Shown: positions 36,751 to 45,156, numbered from the stretch's first letter. The stretch: DNA of 64,000 nt from Aeromonas tecta (GCF_000820185.1 NZ_CDCA01000020.1:714-64713), one strand, 5' to 3'. The notes: a model not told the origin generated them from the sequence alone. Numbers and translations: made by a program.

Positions 36751-37809
36751 TCAATTCCTTGATTTCACATCGCTATCGGGCAGGAGATCGAACAGCACCA
36801 GCACATGGGGGGGCACCTCGACCCGCGCCCGCGCTCCGACGAGCGGCTCCCCTATGCTGGCTTCCAGCCGTTGGCCCGCGCATTCCACCAGCACCCGGCA
36901 GTGGTGACCGAGGAACTGTTGCTCTTGTACCCGCAGCGCACCGTCCGCGGCCGCCGTCAGCACCAGCTGTTGGGGCCTGAGCATCAGTTGCAGCCGCTCA
37001 CCCACGGTGCGGCCATGGGGCTCGTGGCCACAGACCAGCCCCAGCGCGGTCTGCACGCAGTGACTGTCCACCACCTCGACGGCCAGATAGTTCACACCGC
37101 CGAGAAACTCCGCCACGAAGCGGTTCTGTGGGCGGCGATAGAGCTGCTCCGGCTGACCCACCTGCTCGATGTGACCGGCCCGAAACAGCGCCAGCCGGTC
37201 GGCGAAGGCGAACGCCTCCTCCTTGCTGTGGCTAACGAAGATGGCGCCTATCCCCTGCTGCTTGAGCAGGGCGCGGATCTCGAGGATCAGCTTCATCCGT
37301 ACCTGGGTATCGATGTTGGAGAAGGGTTCGTCCAGCAACATCAGCCGTGGCTTGCACACCAGGGCGCGGGCGATGGCGACCCGCTGCTGCTGACCACCGG
37401 ACAGCTGATGGGGGTAGCGATCCCCCAACCCTTGCAAGTTGACCAGCGCCAATGCCTCCTCCACCTGCTGCCGACGTGCGCTGCGACTCTGCTTGACCAG
37501 GCCGAAGCCGACGTTGTCGGCCACCGTCAGATGGGGGAACAGGGCGTAATCCTGGAAGATCATGCCGATGTTGCGCGCCTCGGGTGGCACGCTGTGACCC
37601 GGCTCATCCAACAGGCTGTCACCCAGCAGGATGCGGCCTTCGGCCAGCGGCAACAGGCCGGCGATGGCCTTGAGCAGCGTGGTCTTGCCACAACCGCTGG
37701 CCCCCAGCAAACAGACGATCTCGTTGTCAGCGACCGACAAGGACAGCTGCTCCAGCACGTTTTGACCGTTATAACGGCAGCTGACCTTCTCTACTTGCAA
37801 GCAAGACAC
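36751..37809 (-). CDS. fbpC: Iron(III) ABC transporter ATP-binding protein
   Basis: 352 residues. Walker A GASGCGKTTLL near residue 34, signature LSGGQQQRVAIARALV, Walker B LMLLDEPFSNID. The C-terminal TOBE-like region (240-350) is of the FbpC/PotA family. It energises Fe3+ uptake with FbpA and FbpB. It is third in the fbpABC order, 72 bp after fbpB. The relation to FbpC rather than thiamine or putrescine ATPases is deduced from its neighbours. Confidence 0.9.
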   Translation of the reverse strand: MSCLQVEKVSCRYNGQNVLEQLSLSVADNEIVCLLGASGCGKTTLLKAIAGLLPLAEGRILLGDSLLDEPGHSVPPEARNIGMIFQDYALFPHLTVADNVGFGLVKQSRSARRQQVEEALALVNLQGLGDRYPHQLSGGQQQRVAIARALVCKPRLMLLDEPFSNIDTQVRMKLILEIRALLKQQGIGAIFVSHSKEEAFAFADRLALFRAGHIEQVGQPEQLYRRPQNRFVAEFLGGVNYLAVEVVDSHCVQTALGLVCGHEPHGRTVGERLQLMLRPQQLVLTAAADGALRVQEQQFLGHHCRVLVECAGQRLEASIGEPLVGARARVEVPPHVLVLFDLLPDSDVKSRN

Positions 37810-37881
37810 GGCTCAGTTCCTCTCATGTTGTTATGTCACTCCGGCCAAGACGCGACGGCGACCGGGTATTGCAAGGGGGCG

Positions 37882-39507
37882 TCAGTGGCCCGAGCTATCC
37901 AGGCTGCGATTGACCCAGATCAGCGGCAACAATCCCACCAGCACGATGACGATGGCGCCGAGCGCTCCCCGCTCCAGCATCTCGTCCGAGACGAACTGAT
38001 AGACATGGGTCGCCAGGGTATCGAAATTGAACGGCCGCAGCAGCAGGGCGGCGGGCAGCTCCTTCATGGATTCGATGAACACCAGCATGGCGCCGGCGAA
38101 CAGGCCGCGCCGCACCAGCGGCAGATGGACCCGCCGCAGCATGCCGCCCGCCCCCTGCCCGAGGGAGCGGGCTGCCATGTCGAGGCTGGGGGAGATTTTG
38201 CCCATGCTGCTCTCCACCGAGCCGATGGCGATGGCCACGAAGCGCACCAGATAGCCAAACACGATGGCGGTGAGGGTGCCGGTCAACAGCAGACCGGGCC
38301 CCTGCCCCCCAAGCCACTGCGCCAAATCATTGATACCAAAATCGAGCGCCGTCAGCGGCACCAGCACCCCGATGGCCAGCACTGTGCCCGGCATGGCATA
38401 ACCCATGGCGGCGATGCGCAGCGGCAACAGGCTGCGGGTGCCCCCATCGAGACGGCGGAAGAAGCCGAGCAGCAGGGCGATGCCCATGGCCAGCAGGGCG
38501 GTCAGCGTCGAGATAAGCAGGCTATTGCCGGCAAAACGCACAAACTCCGGCGTCCAGGAGAGTTCGAAGTAGCGTACCCCGTAATCGAGCAGGATGACGA
38601 AGGGCAGCACAAAACCCGCGATGACCAATCCCCAGCACCAGAGGCCGGCCAACAGGCGGGGGACTCCCCTGAGCGGATAGCGCAGCGGCGGCTCATGGCC
38701 CATGGATTTTTGGAACACCTGCTGGCGCTGACGGGAGCGGCGTTCGAAGGCGATCAGCAGCACCACCGCCAGCAGCATCAGGCAGGAGAGCCGGGCGGCG
38801 GTGGCCAGGCTGCCATAACCGAGCCAGGTGTCGTAGATGGCCGTCGTCAGCGTGTTGACGGCGAAGAAGTGAACGGTGGCAAAGTCAGCCAGTGTCTCCA
38901 TCGCCACCAGGGAAACCGCCACCATGATGGCCGGGCGGGCCAGCGGCAGGCTGAGGCGGCGAAAACTCTGCCAGGGAGTGCAGCCGAGCAACCGGCTGGA
39001 GTGAATGAGGCTGACCGACTGCTCAAGGAAGGAGGCGCGCGTCAGCAGATAGACATAGGGGAACAGCACCAGCGCCAGCACCCAGGCGGCCCCGCCGAGG
39101 GAACGAATGGCCGGGAACCAGTAATCGGCAGGCGTCTGCCAGTCAAACAGGACGCGCAGCCCCGCTTGCAGCGGGCCCGAGTAGTCGAGCAAGTCGGTAT
39201 AGACGTAGGCGACGATGTAGGAGGGCATGGCCATGGGCAGCATCAGCGCCCACTGCAGGGCACGGCGGCCCGGCACCTGACACATGGCCACCAGCCAGGC
39301 GGTGGGCACCCCAAACAGCAGGCTGAGCCCGACCACTCCCAACACCAGACTCAGGGTATTGGCGATGTAGTCAAAGAGTACCGTATCGGCGAGGTGGGAA
39401 AACAGCGCCCCATCCGCCGACAAGGCAGAGAAGACGAGGGCGAGTACGGGTAAACCCAGCAGCAGGGCCAAGGCCCAGCTGCTGGCAATCCAACCAGAAT
39501 TTTTCAT
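37882..39507 (-). CDS. fbpB: Iron(III) ABC transporter permease (fused double permease)
   Basis: 541 residues, about 12 membrane segments, with two permease modules in one chain as usual for FbpB. Two EAA-type loops are visible: SSRLLGCTPWQSFRRLSLPLARPA and AARSLGQGAGGMLRRVHLPLVRRG. It transports Fe3+ released by FbpA across the inner membrane. It starts 39 bp after the fbpA stop. Confidence 0.92.
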   Translation of the reverse strand: MKNSGWIASSWALALLLGLPVLALVFSALSADGALFSHLADTVLFDYIANTLSLVLGVVGLSLLFGVPTAWLVAMCQVPGRRALQWALMLPMAMPSYIVAYVYTDLLDYSGPLQAGLRVLFDWQTPADYWFPAIRSLGGAAWVLALVLFPYVYLLTRASFLEQSVSLIHSSRLLGCTPWQSFRRLSLPLARPAIMVAVSLVAMETLADFATVHFFAVNTLTTAIYDTWLGYGSLATAARLSCLMLLAVVLLIAFERRSRQRQQVFQKSMGHEPPLRYPLRGVPRLLAGLWCWGLVIAGFVLPFVILLDYGVRYFELSWTPEFVRFAGNSLLISTLTALLAMGIALLLGFFRRLDGGTRSLLPLRIAAMGYAMPGTVLAIGVLVPLTALDFGINDLAQWLGGQGPGLLLTGTLTAIVFGYLVRFVAIAIGSVESSMGKISPSLDMAARSLGQGAGGMLRRVHLPLVRRGLFAGAMLVFIESMKELPAALLLRPFNFDTLATHVYQFVSDEMLERGALGAIVIVLVGLLPLIWVNRSLDSSGH

Positions 39508-39546
39508 GAGGCCACAGTGTTTGATGGGGCCCTTGGCCCCATCTGA

Positions 39547-40557
39547 TTACAAATCGAACTTCACTTCATCCAACAGCTGCAAGGCGTCCTTGCGGTGCTT
39601 GGCATAATCGCTGACCGGCAGGGCGTCAGACTTGAAGCTGCCCCAGGATTTGACCATGGCGGAAGGCTCGACCCCGGCCTTGACTGGATACTCGGCATTC
39701 ACGTCCGCATACATGTGCTGGGCGGTGTCGCCGGCGAGGAACTCCATCAGCTTCTGGGCCTCAACCTTGTTCTTGGCATACTTGGTCATGGCCACGCCGC
39801 TCACGTTGACGTGGGCACCGCGATCGGCCTGATTCGGGAAGTTGATGTAGACCGCATCGGCCCAGGATTTTTGCGCCGGATCCTTCAACATGGCGCCCAG
39901 GTAGTAGCTGTTGCCGAGCGACACGTCACAGATGCCGTCCTTGATCGCCTTGACCTGATCCCGATCGTTGCCCTGGGGCTTGCGCGCCAGGTTGGCCTTG
40001 ACCCCTTCCAGCCAGGTCTTGGTGCTGGCCATGCCGTCATGGGCGATCATGGAGGAGACCAACGCCACGTTGTACTCGTGCTTGCCGCTACGAGTACAGA
40101 TTTTCCCTTTGAATTCAGGCTTGACCAGATCTTCATAGCGGATGGTGTCGAGCTTGCCGAGACGATCCTTGCTGGAATAGATGGCGCGCACCCGGGTGGT
40201 CAGGGCGAACCAGTTGTTGTCCGGGTCACGGTAGATGGAGGGGATGTTCTCCTGCAACGTCTTGCTATCCACCGGCTGCACCAGGCCCTTGTCCACCAGA
40301 TCGGTCAGACGGCTGATGTCGACGGTCAGCATCAGGTCGGCCGGGGAGAGTTTGCCTTCCCGCTCCAGGCGCTCGTTCAGTCCCTCTTTGGCGAACACCA
40401 CGTTGACCTTGATACCGGATTCTTTCTCGAACTGCTGGATGATGGGCTTGATCAGCTCATCCTGCCGATTGGAGTAGACATTCACTTCCCCGGCGGCAAA
40501 GGCCGACTGGGCGGCCAGAGTCGAGAACGCCAGTGCCAGCATCTTCATTTTCATCAT
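39547..40557 (-). CDS. fbpA: Periplasmic iron(III)-binding protein
   Basis: 336 residues from one of two consecutive ATGs at 40557/40554; AAGGA lies four or seven bases upstream, and the longer open frame is ignored. The signal peptide MMKMKMLALAFSTLAAQSAFA is followed by GEVNVYSNRQDELIKPII. The iron-binding tyrosine pair is in DVSLGNSYYLGAM, as in FbpA/IdiA/FutA. It binds free or citrate-bound Fe3+ in the periplasm. It leads the fbpABC operon. A weak Fur-like stretch at 40582-40600 (about 11 of 19 consensus bases) lies just upstream; iron control is expected but not proven. Confidence 0.93.
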   Translation of the reverse strand: MMKMKMLALAFSTLAAQSAFAAGEVNVYSNRQDELIKPIIQQFEKESGIKVNVVFAKEGLNERLEREGKLSPADLMLTVDISRLTDLVDKGLVQPVDSKTLQENIPSIYRDPDNNWFALTTRVRAIYSSKDRLGKLDTIRYEDLVKPEFKGKICTRSGKHEYNVALVSSMIAHDGMASTKTWLEGVKANLARKPQGNDRDQVKAIKDGICDVSLGNSYYLGAMLKDPAQKSWADAVYINFPNQADRGAHVNVSGVAMTKYAKNKVEAQKLMEFLAGDTAQHMYADVNAEYPVKAGVEPSAMVKSWGSFKSDALPVSDYAKHRKDALQLLDEVKFDL

Positions 40558-40678
40558 CCATTCCTTGAGTTGCGTATCGAGTGATAACAATTTACGTTTG
40601 CATTCTGCATGAGACACAACGGGCGGATCAAGACGGTTTACAGAGGTAGGATCACAGATTTAACCATTGACTAAACAG

Positions 40679-40708
40679 AAAGGCCGGATGGCGCGCCATC
40701 CAGCCTTC
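40679..40708 (-). terminator. Hairpin terminator after glnK
   Basis: The stem AAGGC-GGATGGC / GCCATCC-GCCTT has one bulge pair and a two-base loop. On the minus strand it is followed by TTTCTGTTT. It lies about 97 bp after the glnK stop and separates glnK from fbpA. Confidence 0.65.
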
Positions 40709-40804
40709 TGATGATAATTCACTTATTTTTCATGACGGTCTGACAGGGTGCGACGCCGATACTCATACAGCCCCATCGCTGTGGTGACAGGGGCGTTGGC
40801 GGGA

Positions 40805-41143
40805 TCACAGAGCCTCGTCGTCGCTCTCGCCGGTGCGGATCCGGACAGCCTGCAACAGGTCATAGACGAAAATTTTGCCATCGCCAATCTTGCCGGTGTA
40901 GGCCGCCTTGCAGATAGCCTCGATCACCCCTTCCACGTTGTCGTCAGCGGTGGCAATTTCCAGCTTTACCTTGGGCAGGAAGTCGACCTGGTACTCGGCT
41001 CCCCGGTATAATTCGGTGTGTCCCTTCTGGCGGCCAAAGCCCTTGACCTCGGACACGGTCAAGCCTTCTACCCCCAGGTTGGCGATGGCCTCGCGCACGT
41101 CGTCCAACTTGAAGGGTTTGATAATCGCGGTAATCAGCTTCAT
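40805..41143 (-). CDS. glnK: Nitrogen regulatory protein P-II, GlnK type
   Basis: 112 residues, full length. The T-loop contains the uridylylation site Tyr51 (YRGAEYQVDF); the ends are KAAYTGKIGDGKIFV and RIRTGESDDEAL. It reads more like GlnK than GlnB. P-II proteins sense 2-oxoglutarate and ATP/ADP and control AmtB, GlnE and NtrB. amtB, the usual partner, is not next to it; the next gene downstream is fbpA. A sigma-54 type promoter is visible upstream, which supports nitrogen control. Confidence 0.92.
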   Translation of the reverse strand: MKLITAIIKPFKLDDVREAIANLGVEGLTVSEVKGFGRQKGHTELYRGAEYQVDFLPKVKLEIATADDNVEGVIEAICKAAYTGKIGDGKIFVYDLLQAVRIRTGESDDEAL

Positions 41144-41181
41144 CTGGTTGCTCCCAATCCATGGTATGTCATGGAAGGGTC

Positions 41182-41197
41182 ATCAATTCTTGTGCCA
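41182..41197 (-). promoter_or_regulatory. Sigma-54 promoter of glnK
   Basis: On the minus strand TGGCAC, five bases, then TTGAT: the -24 element is perfect, while the -12 element has GA in place of GC. The predicted transcription start is about 28 bases before the glnK ATG. Confidence 0.55.
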
Positions 41198-41293
41198 AGT
41201 ATTTTTATTGTTTATTTTCATAAAGATAAGCTTTAACCCTTGGGCCATTAGGGCCTGGGATCACCAAGGAAGCGCATCTCGCCCCATAATGAG

Positions 41294-41327
41294 GCACCAA
41301 GCTGCACCAGACTCCCTTGATGCACCA
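41294..41327. promoter_or_regulatory. Possible NtrC sites upstream of glnK
   Basis: Three GCACCA elements lie at 41294, 41304 and 41322, two of them as TGCACCA. TGCACCA is one half of the NtrC palindrome TGCACCA-N-TGGTGCA. They lie 100-140 bp upstream of the sigma-54 promoter, a normal enhancer distance. All are direct, not inverted, which weakens the case. Confidence 0.35.
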
Positions 41328-41344
41328 AATGAGAGCATCACCCC

Positions 41345-41761
41345 ATGTTAGTCATCTCCAACAACGTGATCATCCCCTGGCATGAGCTGCAATTTCAGAC
41401 CATGCGCGCCCAGGGTGCCGGCGGTCAGCACGTCAACAAGACCGACTCCGCCGTCTGGTTGCGCTTCGATTATCGCGACTCCCCCAGCCTGCCGGATCTC
41501 TACAAGGAGGGGCTGGAGAAGCTGAGTGACAGCCGGGTACACGACGGTTTCATCCAGATCAGGGTCGAGACCCACCGCAGTCAGGACATGAACCGCAAGG
41601 AGGCCATGAGCCGGCTGACCGAGCTCCTGAAGAAGGCCGCCTGGCGCCCCAAGGCGCGCCATGCCACCAAGCCGACCCGCAGCTCCCAGCGCAAGCGGGT
41701 CGACGCCAAGAAGCGCAAGGGGGAGATAAAATCCACCCGCGGCAAACCCGGGCTGGAGTGA
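41345..41761 (+). CDS. arfB: Alternative ribosome-rescue factor ArfB
   Basis: 138 residues. The GGQ motif at 26-28 (RAQGAGGQHVNKTDSAVWLRF) is that of class I release factors without a codon-reading domain. The C-terminal tail is strongly basic (KPTRSSQRKRVDAKKRKGE) and enters the empty mRNA channel. It hydrolyses peptidyl-tRNA on stalled ribosomes. It is divergent from glnK. ogt follows after 35 bp and is probably cotranscribed. Confidence 0.94.
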   Translation: MLVISNNVIIPWHELQFQTMRAQGAGGQHVNKTDSAVWLRFDYRDSPSLPDLYKEGLEKLSDSRVHDGFIQIRVETHRSQDMNRKEAMSRLTELLKKAAWRPKARHATKPTRSSQRKRVDAKKRKGEIKSTRGKPGLE

Positions 41762-41796
41762 TATCCGGCCCCCTTACCTCTCAGGAACCCGCAACG

Positions 41797-42288
41797 ATGA
41801 GATACAGCTTTTGCCACAGCGCCCTGGGCCCTCTGCTCGTCGCCATCGACCAGAATGGCCTGCGTCACGTGGAGTTTATACAGGGGGAGCGCCCCATCCA
41901 GCCCGCACCCGAGTGGCAGCGGGATGATGTGGCACTTGCCCCTTTCATCGAACAATTCGAGGCCTACTTCGCCGGTCGGTTGCAACACTTCGATCTACCG
42001 CTGGCCGCCCGAGGCACGCCATTTCAGCAGGCGGTCTGGCAGGCGCTGTGCGAGATTCCCTACGGCGAGACCCTCAGCTATCTCGACATCGCTCAGGCCA
42101 TCGGCAATCCCAAAGCGATGCGCGCCGTGGGCGCCGCCAACGGCCAGAATCCCCTGAGCATCATAGTGCCCTGCCATCGCGTCATCGGCCGCAACGGCAA
42201 CCTGACCGGCTATGGTGGCGGCCTGCCGATCAAGCGGTGGTTGCTCGCCCTTGAGCAAGACAGTCGTGGCTTCATTCTGACTCCCTGA
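41797..42288 (+). CDS. ogt: Methylated-DNA--protein-cysteine methyltransferase
   Basis: 163 residues from the ATG at 41797, behind AGGAA; an in-frame GTG at 41758 overlaps arfB and is less likely. The active site PCHRVIGRNGNLTGYGGG has acceptor Cys126. GTPFQQAVWQAL and the HTH arginine finger (PKAMRAVGAANGQNP) are present. It removes O6-methylguanine and O4-methylthymine by suicide transfer. The last 17 codons are repeated downstream in 2.2 tandem copies. Confidence 0.93.
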   Translation: MRYSFCHSALGPLLVAIDQNGLRHVEFIQGERPIQPAPEWQRDDVALAPFIEQFEAYFAGRLQHFDLPLAARGTPFQQAVWQALCEIPYGETLSYLDIAQAIGNPKAMRAVGAANGQNPLSIIVPCHRVIGRNGNLTGYGGGLPIKRWLLALEQDSRGFILTP

Positions 42289-42412
42289 CAGCAGAAAGCC
42301 TCCCCTTCACAACCATTGGCTGCTTGCCCTGGAGCAAGACAGCCGTGGTTTCATTTTGACTCCCTGACAGCCGAAGACCTCCCCTTCAGGACCACTGGCT
42401 GCTCGCCCTGGA
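42238..42412 (+). repeat. 79-bp tandem repeat of the ogt 3' end (2.2 copies)
   Basis: Unit starts are at 42238, 42317 and 42396 (partial). Copies 1 and 2 are about 85 percent identical. Both encode the same 16-residue ogt C-terminus plus stop: every difference inside that coding part is synonymous. Copy 3 keeps WLLAL and then diverges into an open frame of about 23 more codons. Confidence 0.9.
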
Positions 42413-42544
42413 CCCGCGTGAACGGGCTCCTCATTTGCGCCTTAAATTCAACCAACACAAAAATAAAACACTGATTATTTAAATAAAAGCAGTATCAACA
42501 CGATGCCACATAAGCCACCGGCAGCGTTTGGCAAAATGAACACA

Positions 42545-42697
42545 ATATGAAGCATCGCCTCAGAAGGGCTTCAGATAGTGACAGGCATGATAGCGTCATA
42601 CTTGGATGGCACGGCTCATCCCTCCTCCAAGTAGCACCCATGTGACGCTTCCAATCTGTCTTTTTTCCCCGCGCCTCCCCAGAGGCGCTTTTTTTTG
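42545..42697 (+). ncRNA. Candidate small regulatory RNA with three hairpins
   Basis: Within the 477-bp gap between ogt and nupC, the plus strand forms successive perfect stems. TGAAGC/GCTTCA is at 42548-42573. A nested pair AGCGTCA (42592) / TGACGCT (42643) encloses ACTTGGA (42600) / TCCAAGT (42626). The intrinsic terminator GCGCCTC/GAGGCGC plus T8 is at 42671-42696. The apical loop shows CUCAUCCCUCC, a typical anti-Shine-Dalgarno seed. No open frame fits. The 5' end and promoter are not determined. The rest of the gap (42413-42544) is AT-rich with no recognisable gene. I do not recognise the RNA as a known family. Confidence 0.5.
42671..42696 (+). terminator. Strong plus-strand terminator, orphan with respect to genes
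   Basis: The stem GCGCCTC/GAGGCGC, with four loop bases, is followed by T8. It lies 383 bp past the nearest plus-strand gene (ogt), which is why an independent transcript is proposed. Confidence 0.85.
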
Positions 42698-42713
42698 CCT
42701 GTCATCCAGCCAC

Positions 42714-42736
42714 AAAAAAGCCCGCCGAAGCGGGCT
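42714..42736 (-). terminator. Intrinsic terminator after nupC
   Basis: The stem AGCCCGC/GCGGGCT has a four-base loop; on the minus strand it is followed by T6. It lies 30 bp past the nupC stop and back to back with the plus-strand terminator. Confidence 0.88.
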
Positions 42737-42765
42737 CTGACCGGAAGGTGCTTATTTCGGGTCAA

Positions 42766-43962
42766 TCAGAGGGCGAGGAACAGGCCTGCCAGGGAGGCAC
42801 TCATCAGGTTCGCCAGCACACCCGCCAGGATGGCGCGCATGCCGTAACGGGCGATGAAGGCCTTGCGCTCCGGCACCATGGAACCCAGACCGCCGATCAG
42901 GATCGCCATGGAGGAGATGTTGGCGAAGCCGCACAGGGCGAAAGTGACGATGGCCTTGCTCGAGGCATCCAGGGTCTGATCCTGCACCAGGGCAATGAAG
43001 GCGACGAATTCGTTGATGACGATCTTGGTGCCGATCAGCGCGCCAGCCGCCTGAGCCTGATCCCAGGGCACACCGATGAGCCAGGAAACGGGGGCAAACA
43101 GCCAGCCCAGAATGATCTGGAAGCTCAGGTCCAGCCCCACCAGATCGCCGGTCCAGCCGAGCAGACCGTTAAGCAGAGCGATGACACCGACGAAGGCCAG
43201 CAGGGTGGCACCCACGGCCACGGCGATGTTCAGACCGGCCATGGCACCGTCGGCCGCCGCCTCGATGACGTTGGTCGAGCGCGGCATCTCCACATCCTGG
43301 TGATGATCCACCTCATCGGCACTGGGCGGTACCAGGATCTTGGCCATGGCCAGACCGGCGGGGGCCGACATGAAGGCCGCCGCAATCAGGTACTTCAGCT
43401 CGACACCGATGCTGGCATAACCCACCAGGGTGCCGCCAGCCACCGAGGCCAGGCCGCAGCTCATCACCGCGAAGAACTGGGAATCGGACATCTTGGAGAG
43501 GTAAGGCTTGACCACCAGCGGCGCCTCCACCATGCCGACGAAGATGTTGGCGGTGGCGGAGAGGCTCTCGGCGCGGCCGGTGCCCAGCAGTTTTTGCAGA
43601 CCGCCGCCGAGCAGGGCAATCACCTTGGGCATCAGGCCGATGTGGTAGAGGATGGCGATGAGGGCGGAGAAGAAGATGATCACCGGCAGCACGTTGAAGG
43701 CGAAGATGAAGCCCAGCTTGAACTTGGCCAGATCGCCAAACAGGAAGGCAATCCCCTCCTGACCGTAGCCAATCACGCTGCTGACGCTCTCGCTGACGCC
43801 GTTCAGCACATGCTGACCGGCAGGCAACCAGAGCACCAGACCGGCAAAGAGCACTTGCAGGCAGAGGGCCAGGCCCACTGTTCGCAACGGAATACGACGA
43901 CGATTATCAGAGCAAAGTACGGCCAGCGCCAGAATACTCAGGATGCCGAGCAGGGCGATCAT
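42766..43962 (-). CDS. nupC: Concentrative nucleoside transporter, NupC family
   Basis: 398 residues from the ATG at 43962 (MIALLGILSILALAVLC); the open frame extends 35 codons upstream, but that part is polar and does not fit the 400-residue family. About ten membrane segments. The conserved GFIFAFNVLPVIIFFSALIAILYHIGLM, GMVEAPLVVKPYL and KIVINEFVAF motifs bind nucleoside and the coupling ion. It takes up nucleosides with H+ or Na+. It is a single-gene unit with its own terminator. Substrate range (pyrimidine versus broad) is not decided. Confidence 0.9.
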   Translation of the reverse strand: MIALLGILSILALAVLCSDNRRRIPLRTVGLALCLQVLFAGLVLWLPAGQHVLNGVSESVSSVIGYGQEGIAFLFGDLAKFKLGFIFAFNVLPVIIFFSALIAILYHIGLMPKVIALLGGGLQKLLGTGRAESLSATANIFVGMVEAPLVVKPYLSKMSDSQFFAVMSCGLASVAGGTLVGYASIGVELKYLIAAAFMSAPAGLAMAKILVPPSADEVDHHQDVEMPRSTNVIEAAADGAMAGLNIAVAVGATLLAFVGVIALLNGLLGWTGDLVGLDLSFQIILGWLFAPVSWLIGVPWDQAQAAGALIGTKIVINEFVAFIALVQDQTLDASSKAIVTFALCGFANISSMAILIGGLGSMVPERKAFIARYGMRAILAGVLANLMSASLAGLFLAL

Positions 43963-44144
43963 AGGGGTTCCATCTAATGGGATAAAAGATGGGCGCGGAT
44001 TCTGCGCTCCCTCCCCCGTCACTGCAAGCCCACTTGGTTGCAGACCTGTTAGCAAAAACGTTTGCACGATACCGGTTGCGGCAAGCTGCTGATTTGGCTC
44101 AATTTTGGTATCAGGCGAAAGTCAGCGTTTTTATATGGAAACGA

Positions 44145-45101
44145 TTATTCTTCCCTGCCGGACAATCTGCCCCCAAGCCAGGGCGCGAGCCGCTGCTCCC
44201 AGTAGGGCTCGGGGCCGAAACCTTCCTTGAGAAAATCGATGAACAACCGGATCTTGGGATCCAGGTGCTCGCGCCTGGCGTAGACGGCGTGCACCGCCAT
44301 CTTCTGGTTCGGTCGCCACTGGGGCAGCAGGGGAATGAGCTGGCCGGACTGCAACTCCTTGTCCAGCAGGTAGGTGGCCACATAGGCGATGCCGAGCCCG
44401 GCCAGGGCCGCGTCCCGCACCGCCTCCGCCAGATCCACCCGGTAGTTGCCCGCCACCTGCACCGTCTGGCGCTCCTTGCCTTGGCGAAACGACCACTCGT
44501 GATAGCGCCGCTCCCGGCTCTGGTAGGTGATGCAGTTGTGCTGGGCCAGATCCTTGGGCTGCAGCGGGGTGCCGTGGCTCAGCAAGTAATCCGGCGAGGC
44601 CACCAGCACGAAGCCGATGTCCGCCAGGCGCTGCCCCACCAGGGCTTCCGGCTTGTCTTCATAGGTGGTGATCCAGAGATCCAGCCCCTCATCCACCAGG
44701 TTGGTGCGGCGATCGAACAGGGAGACTTCCAGCTCCAGCTCGGGGTAGCGATCCTGAAACGCCTTGAGCCGCGGGATCACGTGCAACCGGCCGAAGGATT
44801 GACCGACCCCCAGATGCAGCACGCCGCTCACCTTGCCCCGGCGCTCCGCCACCATGGAATCCGCCTCCAGCGCCACCGCGACCAGGGCGCGGCAGTGGCG
44901 GGCATACTCCTGCCCCAGTTCTGTCAGGGAGAAGCGACGGGTGGTGCGCTGCACCAGTTGAGCGCCGAGTTCGGCTTCAAGCAGGGCCAGCTGTTTGCTG
45001 ATGTGGGATTTGGAGACGCCTAGCCGGCGCGCGGCCGCCGAGATGCCCTGTTCACGGACCAGGGCATCGAAGATCACCATTTGGGGCAGACGTTGCAGCA
45101 C
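44145..45101 (-). CDS. LysR-family transcriptional regulator
   Basis: 318 residues from a GTG at 45101; an ATG at 45080 would shorten it by seven residues. The N-terminal winged HTH (REQGISAAARRLGVSKSHISKQLALLEAELGAQLVQRTTR) is followed by a periplasmic-binding-like effector domain (RHVIPRLKAFQDRYPELELEVSL). It resembles the group of DsdC/AaeR-type single-copy regulators of small aromatic or quinone stress genes, but I cannot name it. The divergent side is short: the peroxidase gene upstream is on the same strand, so its target is not evident. Confidence 0.85.
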   Translation of the reverse strand: MLQRLPQMVIFDALVREQGISAAARRLGVSKSHISKQLALLEAELGAQLVQRTTRRFSLTELGQEYARHCRALVAVALEADSMVAERRGKVSGVLHLGVGQSFGRLHVIPRLKAFQDRYPELELEVSLFDRRTNLVDEGLDLWITTYEDKPEALVGQRLADIGFVLVASPDYLLSHGTPLQPKDLAQHNCITYQSRERRYHEWSFRQGKERQTVQVAGNYRVDLAEAVRDAALAGLGIAYVATYLLDKELQSGQLIPLLPQWRPNQKMAVHAVYARREHLDPKIRLFIDFLKEGFGPEPYWEQRLAPWLGGRLSGREE

Positions 45102-45156
45102 AGGATGTCCAGATAGAGAAGGAGGCCGCCATTATTCCAGAGCGGCCCGGCGAGGC

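Noticed and set aside
36805-39453. 882-codon open frame on the plus strand opposite fbpC and fbpB
   Set aside because: It is the antisense shadow of two well-identified GC-rich genes; its residues are dominated by Gln, His, Arg and Gly, as expected for such shadows.
40582-40600. Fur box upstream of fbpA
   Set aside because: Only about 11 of 19 consensus bases match; kept as a remark under fbpA and not listed as a site.
42238-42412. CRISPR-like or VNTR array
   Set aside because: The unit is a copy of coding sequence without spacers and has only 2.2 copies, so it is a gene-end duplication.
42481-42555. Short plus-strand frames in the ogt-nupC gap
   Set aside because: The longest ATG frame I read there (starting ATGCCACAT) has 15 codons and no SD; the candidate sRNA explains the region better.
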